A stretch of 64,000 nucleotides of DNA. Source: Alentia gelatinosa. Lineage: Eukaryota; Annelida; Polychaeta; Phyllodocida; Polynoidae. Within the stretch, counting starts at the first letter, position 1. Every line of letters begins with the position of its first letter. Below are positions 23,630-33,472 of this stretch, in pieces. The DNA lies in the NCBI GenBank assembly GCA_950022655.1, contig OX465588.1:26087525-26151524 (forward strand). Direction: 5' to 3'. The notes under the pieces were generated by a model, which worked only from the letters and a program-made list of their open reading frames with translations, was not told the DNA's origin and did not search any database. A program made the position numbers and the translations under genes.

Positions 23630-26575
23630 ATGGCTTACTCATGAGTACCATAAGGAACTACTGCAACTAGATAACTACTGCATTATTAGATCAGACAGAA
23701 CGTGGCTCAAGGAGAAAGTGGAAGCAAAAATACGAGGGGAGTCTGCGCCTACATTAAAAAACTCAATAATAAATAACAGCGATGAGGTGGGCATACGCAA
23801 CATCAGTACCGGTACTCAGGATGCTGAATGCATGAGATTATTACTAGAGCCGCCTAACCCAAAGAAATACTTTTTTTGTTGTTGAAAAGTCTTTATTCAT
23901 TCTGCCTGGGGCAGGTCTTCCATGAATCAGTACAAAGGAAACAACATGATGCTGTGCTCATTCACATAAAGTAAAGAAGAAAAATAGTTATGATATTAAA
24001 GATGAGAATAATGATGTAAATCCTGCACTAATACAATGTTACACAGTAGAGGAGCAAAGGTGTAACTCGTTAGTTCGTAGTAGCAAGTTCTCTCTCCTAG
24101 AAGACAGTTCGACCTCAGAGTACTGAACAGTGCTCACAAGCTGATCGCCAAGCTCATATGTTCAAGTTGATTAGCTCAGACTCAGTTACATATAAGCTTC
24201 CGAATGGGTTTGTTAGGAATGCTACAGATAGACTTGATAAATACCTAAAATAACAAACAAGACAAACATCAGAATGCTGAGCTAGTTTTGATTGGGGATT
24301 TTAATGAACGCTTTCAAAACAAACAGGACCATGAGACAATAATTCTAAACCAACTATCAACTACATTGGGCCTAAGACACCATATTAAAGGAAGTACAAG
24401 ATTGGGTAATACCATTGACTTAGCCTTTACTTCCATTGAATATGTACATGCAGTACCCTCAATTATAACATTAGTGATCACAAAGCCATCTACATTTCAT
24501 AAAAGAAGCCAGCAGGAATATTTAAAACAGTTCAGAATTTGGGTAGATCCTACAGAAATTATGACAAAGATGCTTTCCGAGATCGGGTATTACATGGAAA
24601 TTGGGATGAATTTTACAATGAAAAAGATTCTCAACAGTGTTGGAGTTACTTTATGAACAAAATAAAACTTGAATTAGATAATATGAGCCCCTTCCAGCGA
24701 ATTCAATTTAAATAGAGCAGATACTAGACAAAAGTCTAGCCATGAAAATGGCTCATACCTTTCAATTACCTGAAGATCTACAGCAAGCCAAAATACTAAG
24801 AAACAGGGTGAAACAAAACATTGTTAATGCAAAACAAGAAATTTATACTAGATAATAATGACTAATTACCATATAATTTCTGGGACAGAATTAAGGATAT
24901 TATTCCTAACATAGATAATAATAAAGACATTGAACTTAAAGAAACTAATGGCAAAATTGAGAACAATGAGACTGCAGACTACATCGATAATTTCTTTACA
25001 TCTGTTGATGAGAAATTAGCAACACACAACAAAACTGAGTGGATTGATACGATACCTGAAATTGATTTATTGTCAAACAAAATTATTCTTGATGATACTG
25101 AGTCTGCAAAAGCAATAAGGAAATTACACATAAATAAATCCTCAGATATTGCTTTTTATTCAAGTTGTATTCTAAAGGACGGATTCATTGTTCTTGTCCC
25201 AAAATTGACAGACAAGTATATGTGCAACCTTTCAATAAAAAGTGGCATCTTTCCTGACAGCTGATAAACAGCAAGAGCAACCCCTATTCCCCAAAAAAGG
25301 TGGAAACAGTAGAAGAGTAACTGATCTCAGATCCATCTCCCAACCACGGTTACCTGGCAAACTATAAGAGAAACTTATTCATAAGCACATGATCACCTTT
25401 CTAGTCGAGAACGACGTATTGGATGGAAATCAATGGGAGCTCAGACCTTGCAGGTCAACCTCCCAATTAACAGCCTCGCTCACTGATGAAATATATAGTA
25501 ACATGGATAATAATCGAATAACAATAGGTAGGCCTACATTCATCGACTATACTAAGGCTTTTGACACAGTAAACCTCTACTTACTAATTAAAAAATTGAA
25601 TAGATATGGCTTTCACCCATCAACCTGAAACGGAATTCAAAATTATCTCACAAACCACAGACAATAGCAAATAATAAAAAATCATAAGTAATAGATATGA
25701 CCCATGTTGTGCCTCAGGGGTCCACATTGGGACCCCTACTCTTCCTCATTTAAATAAATTATCTTATCCAGGCCCTGAAATATTGTAATCTGAGATTATT
25801 TTCAGATGATGCCATCATTTTCATACAGATCTTAAATATAACACAAAAGTGAGGAAATTGCAAGATGATATGGTAAAACACAACGACTGGTTTTCAAAAA
25901 GCAGACTTACCGTAAATACTCATAAGACCAAGATTATGACATTTGGCACCCATCATAAGCGAATCAATGTAAACCGCACCCATATTCATCTGAAGAACAA
26001 ACAGCTAGAAGAGGTCGACTAATTTAACTACACAGGAATCACTCTTGACTCCAACCCTACCTTCAACCAGCACATTAGAAATCAGATCAAACGAGTATCA
26101 CACAAAAGCTACCTGTTATCACAGATACAAAAACACCTTGATAATCGCCAAGCAATGATGATTTACGAAACAAATGTATTCCCCATCTTTGAGTATGGAG
26201 ATGTCTACATACAACCACACCTTAACTGACAAACTCCAGAAAATCCAGAATAGGACACTAAAAATCTGCTTAAAACTACTTTCACGAACCAGTACTTCCT
26301 AGCATATCACAGAGCAAAACTAAATCTCCTTACAGAACGAAGAGAGGCACAGCTACTGAACCTAGCACATGAAAGAAGCAGGAGTCCGGACCATACAGAG
26401 CAAACCGAAAGACTAACCAGACGTTATCGTTATCATTAGAACACAACATGAAATCCATCATGTCTCTGAGTACCACAAACCAACCTATCCGACATGAGTA
26501 ACTAGATAATTGAAATTGATTGCACTACTTTCTGTCATTGTATATACCAACTATAGACATAAGTACTATGAAAGC
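23627..26575 (+). pseudogene. Decayed non-LTR retrotransposon (LINE, CR1/Jockey-like)
   Basis: Translation in shifting frames shows an AP-endonuclease region (TWLTHEYHKELLQLDNYCII at about 23,630; IGDFNERF at about 24,290) and reverse-transcriptase motifs. These are FIDYTKAFDTVN (about 25,540), VPQGSTLGPLLFL (about 25,710) and FSDDA (about 25,800), followed by a typical C-terminal tail. Stop codons and frameshifts break it many times (stops after about 24,655, 25,264 and 25,628; a frame change before 25,709). The interval about 23,875-24,230 looks like a separate insertion. The 5' end is truncated against the MITE. Dead copy. Confidence 0.85.
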
Positions 26576-26585
26576 AACTGCCCTA

Positions 26586-26692
26586 AAGGCCTGTTTCCAT
26601 TGGCCGATTTTCCATCACCGATCTACAGTCAGCAACAACCGACCGACTTTTGGAACTAGAGACCAATAATCGGTCAATGGAAACGACCCAGC
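26586..26692. mobile_element. Family B foldback element, copy 1
   Basis: Ends are aggcctgtttccattggccg and cggtcaatggaaacgacc, with interior words ccgatctacagtcagcaaca and accgaccgacttt. Related copies are at 36,888-36,943 (fragment), 39,206-39,313 and 47,527-47,720. No coding frame. Confidence 0.75.
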
Positions 26693-27057
26693 TCGTGAAA
26701 TTACCGACGACTTTTCTGCTTAGATCATGCAATGTGGCACCACCGACCACTGAGTGAAAGCTTGGTCACTGAGTAAAATCTACTACCTCCCCGATTTTTC
26801 GATAACGATACACACTCGATGCCCTTCACCAGGGCCTCAAGTTCTTGTTGCTGCTGCAAGCGTGCTGAGGCAAGTGGCCACCGTGTAGGGTGACAGCCGA
26901 CCATTAATGGGGAGGGAGTAATTAGGCTCCTGCCTGCCTCTCCCTGTGCCTCCAGCACTACGCCGAGCTCCTCCCTGCCTCCTATAAACCTCTATATATA
27001 TGTTTGTTTTTGTGGGACAGGGGAGGAGTGTTACATAAATCGTGAAATGTGAAATAA

Positions 27058-27339
27058 GGTCCGGCGTCCACCTACTACGATATGGCACCGATATGCCCTA
27101 CGATGCACCTCCCGATAAAAAATCGAAATCGCGTCGGAAGGTCACCTAATATCGGGGCAGTTGACCACGTTTCTGCGATTAGACACCGATAAAAGCCCCA
27201 TACAATGCATGGTGGAGTGGCATGTCTAGACATATGTCTACGATTTTGCACCTTCCCGATAAGGCACCGATTTTGATATTTTGTATCGGTGCCAAATCGG
27301 GAGGTCTACGATTCTATCGTAGTTGGTGGACGCCGGGCC
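27058..27339. mobile_element. Tourist-like MITE family A, copy 8
   Basis: TAA + ggtccggcgtccacctacta at the left; tagttggtggacgccgggcc + TAA at the right. Complete, with an exact TAA target duplication. Confidence 0.88.
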
Positions 27340-27486
27340 TAAGTTTTCTCGTGGCTACTTGAAGCAGGCCTACAGTCGATATGCCAAGGAGTCTCTTTCT
27401 TGTGGACTTTTTGTCATATATGCATGGGGCATGGTTTAAAATCTGGCCTTCTATTATAGGATTTACTATATGTTTTTCGTAACTAA

Positions 27487-27766
27487 GGCCTGGCGTCCAC
27501 CTACTACGATAGAAATTCAAACCAACCGATATGGCACCGATACAAAAAGGAAATATCGGAGACATATCGGGAAGGTGCAAAATCGTAGACAAATGTCTAG
27601 ACATGCCAATCCACCACACATCGTAATGGGTTTTTCGGTGCCTATTCGTAGAAACGTCGTTAACTGCCCCGATATTAGGACACCTTCCGACGCGATTTTG
27701 ATTTCTTATCGGGAGGTGCATCGTAGACCATATCGGTGTCATATCGTAGTAGGTGGACGCCAGGCC
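27487..27766. mobile_element. Tourist-like MITE family A, copy 9
   Basis: TAA + ggcctggcgtccacctacta at the left; agtaggtggacgccaggcc + TTA at the right. Complete. It lies 147 bp from copy 8 in the opposite interior orientation. Confidence 0.88.
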
Positions 27767-27769
27767 TTA

Positions 27770-30330
27770 TAATGGAAATATATAAGAAATATCTAATGAT
27801 GATGTTTCCTAATCAAATTTCGTCTCTGATAGAGATTAATTATTAAGTACTTAACTATTAGATATGATAAAAAAAGGCATCACAATTTCCAATTTGAATA
27901 GGTAATTAATTAGAAATATTATGTCCCTATCATTCAAACACTTTTCGCAAGTTGAAAGATTAAAAAGCAATGTAAAAAGCAAGGTATAGAAGGTTCTTAA
28001 TCAAATATCCTGACGTTCATCCCTTAAAGTAGAATGATAATTCCCCTTGTACAACGTCGGAGAGGTGGACGAGTACATATGACTTCATCATCCTGATATA
28101 TTTTTCTTTTCATTGTGTTAGCTATGTTTAAACCACATTGGGGGGAACCCCTAGGTAATGAAGATGGACAAGCGTATCCAAAATGAGACAGGAAATGTTC
28201 CATTATTTAATTATAGTCTGCAATTATAGAACCGATATATGACCACTTTTATATGTAAGTAAACTTATGATAGAAGAGGAACCTGTGAGGGTAGACAGGT
28301 GATGTAAGACTAAGTCCCCGTCTGCCACTTGTCACCAGCCGACCGTAAAATGAGACTGATGACAGAAGGGACATGCACCGCAGAGGGTGAACAAATGATA
28401 AAAAAACAGCCCAAAAAACAAACAACGGAATAACGTGAAGAGCTACATCTCCGCTACTAATATTCATCGGCAAAGGCTATATCATGAAACCAAGTTAAGC
28501 CAAAAGTAGTGGAGTTTAGAATTTGTCAAATAACTAAAAATTAAAGAAGACGTGAAAATTACAAGGCTTATATCATACATCCATCGCTGTACGTTGATGT
28601 TTGGAGAAGATGGGGGTACAGGGGTGCGTTCGTGTTCCGCGTGTTCGCTGCCTACCCAGCTTACAATAGGTCTAAATAAAATGTTTTCTCGTATTGACTT
28701 CCAACAAAAATTACGAATGATCGAAAAAATTGCAAAATAAGAAATAAAGGGTATATTTGTTAGCTATAGGTGTGGGTGTATAGGAATACACCTTACTTAT
28801 TTGATATTGAACTATAAGGGGCATCAATAAGGAAGTATAATAACACCGACACAAGAGATCGAGACATGACAATAACCCTCAAATATAAATAGCTCAGAAT
28901 CCTAAGAAAGCTATGATACTAAAGTCTTGAGTGTTGGTAGACAGTGTGGTATGTCTTATTTGTGAAACCCGAATTAGAGCCATATGGGTCAGACCTGTAT
29001 TCAACATAATGAAAGCTAAAAGAACAAAAAGAGAAAGAAGGTATCGCACACATGTATTCTTTTTATTGCGATGCTCATATTCCCAGTTTTGTGTATTCTA
29101 AAATGAAATTCTTTGCTGTACTGTGTTGCTGACGCTCAATTTTTTTCATTTATTGTTTAGTAGAAGAGGTGAAATAGTTATTTCAACAATATCCTATCAG
29201 TTAACAAAATAAGGGGAAATTAGATAGAGGAATTTCCGAACACGGCTTTAAGTAAAATAGCATTCAAAAGTTAAATATCAAATGGACCCAACTTTACTCT
29301 TTAACACGAGTTATTTCGACATCGGTATAAGCCAGAAATTAATTACATCGTTCTAAATAGATTGCCTTCACTTCATAAGTTTTAGGTGTAAGTATATTAC
29401 ATTTATTCATACTTCAGGGATGAAGTGATTTATGCAATATAGATTTATACTTTATGCAAAATATTTTAACAACTTGCACGAAAATACTTGTTTGGATAAA
29501 AACATATTCGGTATACTGTAGAGGCTTATTAGCTTACATTACAAGAAGGACGAGGCCAATTTCAGAACATGTCTGCATTTTTATTAGCGACTTTGGCGTC
29601 AAATGATCTGCAACCAAGATGTAAGATCGCACACATGAGATACTAATCGGAACATGAACACACAGTTCTTCAACAGCTGGTTCCTCCCAGTGGTTGGAAC
29701 CGAAAATAGCGACTGTATATTCCAATATAATTATGAATAAGTTCAAGATATTAGATATTACCCAAGATAATATCCGAACTAGGATATTATATGTTGCAGA
29801 TATGAAGACAATGTGTATTATGGCATGAATAGACATATAGTGTAACAGTTCGCGGAAGTAAAATAATTCAGGTACAGACCGACGTCAGATGACAACAGAA
29901 AAGGGTTGCTATACGTCGAAGGAACATTTTATGCTTTTTATTTGAGATTTCTAAGGATTTAATGTTGTGGATGGATGCCCACCTTACAATTCTAACGCAG
30001 ACAAGAACAGTGTGACTTTCACACTGAGCATGTTTCGAGCGACCGTTTTCTAAAAGGAATTATATTCCCAAGAGAATAAGCTAACGTCACCAATAGTCTT
30101 CCCTATATACATTCAAATCAGCCATTGCAATGCACGTCATATCTGAAAGTTATAATTTATAACCGTCTACACTCGGAAATTATAACAATATTTACCTAGG
30201 TTGATTAAAGTGTAGAATTTCGTCTAAGTAAACACTGAATTATTTACATGTGTACACGTAATATTCACATACGTATTGTTTTGTCACAGTCTTTACGGTG
30301 GATATATTATTCTATAACCCTGCTTTTTAC
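27770..30330. other. AT-rich non-coding stretch
   Basis: Strongly AT-rich, with only short frames (for example 28,249-28,473 minus and 29,534-29,836 minus) and no recognised domains. No inverted repeats or tandem repeats stand out. Confidence 0.5.
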
Positions 30331-30332
30331 AT

Positions 30333-30746
30333 CTAGTGCCCTCCATATAGCGCCCAGCCAGGAATCGGTAAATGTGCAGGGTTTGGAAATCGGGGTTTAG
30401 AATGACGTGAGGAGGATGGTTTTTCTCCCCCGCCGCTCCCAACCAGGCCCATCCTCCTCCACCCCAGGTGACATGGGCAGCAGTTGGCGCCACGTTCACG
30501 GCAGGGCCACTCCTCGACCGTCCACTCTTCAGACCGAGGCTTGGTGTCGGACAGGAGGACCCGGTTAGAGCGTAGATTCTGCTGGGAGAGCGAGGAAACC
30601 TCAGAGTTCAACGGGTTGTTCGAGTGCGGTATTCTTTGTCCTGGCTGGTTTTCCATTGTTATTAACTCGTTGAAGGCCACAAAAATAGGCTTGGTAATCT
30701 GTGCATCCTGACACTCAAGGAATAATACTGATTTATAATATACCAT
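30333..30746 (-). other. Unassigned open frame in a GC-richer patch
   Basis: A 137-codon minus-strand frame sits in a patch (30,370-30,650) clearly GC-richer than its AT-rich surroundings. Residues 20-100 have ordinary soluble-protein composition, including ITKPIFVAFNELITMENQPG and a Cys cluster ERGANCCPCHLGW. It matches no family I know. It could be an exon, a processed pseudogene fragment or chance; splice sites are not compelling. Confidence 0.2.
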
Positions 30747-30749
30747 ATT

Positions 30750-33090
30750 CTGACTGTAATAAAGCTAAAGGGAATTATGGCCTAGATGTCGGTACTGTAT
30801 GATGGCATAACTCATGTTGGCCTTTATAACCTATTGTGCGTCTCTGAATGTGTGACGTCATACTGACGTCACAGATCTGCCATGCGCAGAATGATTGAGG
30901 TTCTTCCGACCATCTGTCAGTGTAGTTAAACAGGGTGATTATTAAGGTATGCATGGTGTAGTGAGCCATAACAATTGGCAGACGTAAATCAATGCGGAAA
31001 CGAACCCTATGGAATTGGAAATATCCCGTTCAATATGCCCCTCCCCAAGGGTTTACACGATAACGTATCCACATAAAGCGTTGTGACAATAATGAGAACT
31101 GTGACCATATAACGAAATCCTCTGTGAGGAATGTGATTATACAATCATGTATATTAATACATGTATCTCAAAGTTCCCCAACAGGGCTGTGATGATTCGT
31201 CAACGTCTTCAGTCAGAGTTGTGAAAATGGGTCCTCTGAGAGGCCTCTGATAATGTACATTTATTTATCCCCTGTGAGGATTGTAACAAACGGAAACATC
31301 AAGATCGTGTGCGATAATGTATCATATTTCTAAAGGCAGATTCTAATAAAACTGTGATTCCTGCCCAGAGCCAATTTGTTGGCTGCAATAAATAGTCGAT
31401 GTAAAACAAACATCGTAACAAACAAATCTAACAAACACAATGGGAGATACATGCCCGTATAAATCGTTTACCCTTCTATAGCCATAGGACTGCCAGCCAA
31501 CCTGAACCACAGTGGATAAGACATCATTTCTACCATAACTAAACCCACATAGAGAAAATTCAGGTAAGATTACAAGGTCTGTCCTATCTTATATCGAGCT
31601 TGAATATGAAGTCAAGAATCTCACAACCACTGGTTTTTAACAAACGCATCTCCCTCATGGTGAATTTGATTCATTCCGAACGAAGATCTTGAATATTTTG
31701 TATACTCGTACAATATATACTATTTGACTCAAATATAAAATTCATACTACACATATCCATGGTGACATTTACTGTCACGCTGTAGTACCGTTGTGTGTAG
31801 GATTACAGACTCTCTAACATGTACTTAATTCGTTGATACTTAATCATTCTCACTGCATTTTATGCGCCAACAATAACGGAGTTCTGAGTGGGCAATGAAC
31901 AAACTCATCCTTTGGGGCCAGCAAAATAAGCAGGACATAAAACCTAGATACGTAAGCACACGAAGTAATGAATTTGGTTACCTTTAGATACAGCTATACT
32001 GTCAAAGTATAATTTATATACAATGGTGACTGATATATATGCTGCTTTACAGTTACCAGTAGACCTTTACTTTGGACTGTACATACATGGATAATATTAT
32101 ACCCACGTGCATATTAGAGTATATATCTATATACAGATAGATGTTACATAGATGTGGGAGGTGTTGACTGTGTATATATACAGGTACCATGTGGACTTTG
32201 CAAACGGGCACACACTCATTCAGAAGCGGCATTCTTCACCCAGCTGGGTGGCAGCGAGCTCAACTACACACAACTGTACACCATGAACATACAGATTTCA
32301 TAGATAAGACGCATACGTATAATGTACACTTATTGAAGAACGTAAAGCAGCACAACCATACCTAAAGAAGAACACTCAAGAGCTGGGAGAGCGATAATGT
32401 ATACTGCATGTGCAATAGACCTACACATAGATCATATCGCACTAGCAATACGTGTAGAGATTGATCGAATATCCCGTCAATAAAATACAAGCGTATCGAC
32501 ACCTTAGCTCACTTTGTTGAATGTACGTACAGTATTTGTAAATACGCCATACCATTGAAATTATGTCATTCATACACTGAAATTGTGTTTCTAATATAGG
32601 ACTAAGCCAACCACTTGACATTTTCGTAGTCAAATCTGGGTATTATAAAATGTCCTAAAGTCCTCATATAGACCTAATAATATGAGGTCTATGTATAACT
32701 GTGGCCTATCCTTTGTATTTAGCGGTGTAGACCAATGATTCCATGCAGACCTCCTCGATATTGTACTGATACGTTGCAGATGCAGATAACACGCATAACG
32801 ACACACGAAGTGCTGTTAGTCACATTGACACTTACATGGACAGTATACATATACACTGACACTTGAACTAAATATTAACTGTAGCTCCACAGTCACACCA
32901 TGAGCGAGTAAGAAACCATTCGTTCACAAACCCTAACCGCATTTCCCCAAGGACTGTCCATGCAAATGATTGGCGTTCCAGCTTGAGAATTGTATATAAA
33001 CACATTTTATGCTCTCTCTTGTCTGGTCCTGCTTTTTTAAATCTAAATTCACCATTTATCAATATATCAAAGTTAATTAACGAGTATATT
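30750..33090. other. AT-rich non-coding stretch downstream of the PCGF gene
   Basis: Small frames only, no recognised motifs. Several short similar words (ctgtgaggaatgtgat, cctgtgaggattgtaac) recur around 31,120-31,280 without forming a clear array. Confidence 0.5.
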
Positions 33091-33092
33091 GA

Positions 33093-33098
33093 TTTATT
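33093..33098 (-). terminator. Candidate polyadenylation signal (AATAAA, minus strand)
   Basis: Plus-strand tttatt reads AATAAA on the minus strand, about 375 bases downstream of the PCGF stop codon. It is the first canonical hexamer I found after the stop in an otherwise AT-rich 3' flank. The true 3' end is not determined. Confidence 0.4.
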
Positions 33099-33472
33099 TT
33101 GTAAATGAAAGACGAGTCAATAAATATCCTACCCGAAAGAAAATTATAAGAGTTCTCGGTTGCAAGGTTAAAGAATACCACCAACCACCACCTCATTCCT
33201 AATAAACTCTCTCCTCTCAGTGATAAAAACCTGATAGGCTATCAGTTCAACAAGGATTAATTTATCACATCGTCCTTTTAGTGTTCTATGTTGTAAACGT
33301 TATTAACTGTCTCCTCCTAGCCGAGGATTCGTTAGAGCCGATTTAACGCCGATGTGACACGTCTCGGCGCTTAGCGGCGTGGCGCTTAGCGGCGGGCGGG
33401 TCTCCCGGTCTCCCGGCCTCCCGGCCGCTGCGTGCCGTCTGCGCCCCTTTCCCGGCCTCCTCTCGCTCCGGT

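Noticed and set aside
23627..26575. Functional reverse transcriptase gene
   Set aside because: Multiple stops and frameshifts, missing 5' end and an internal insertion; dead retrotransposon.
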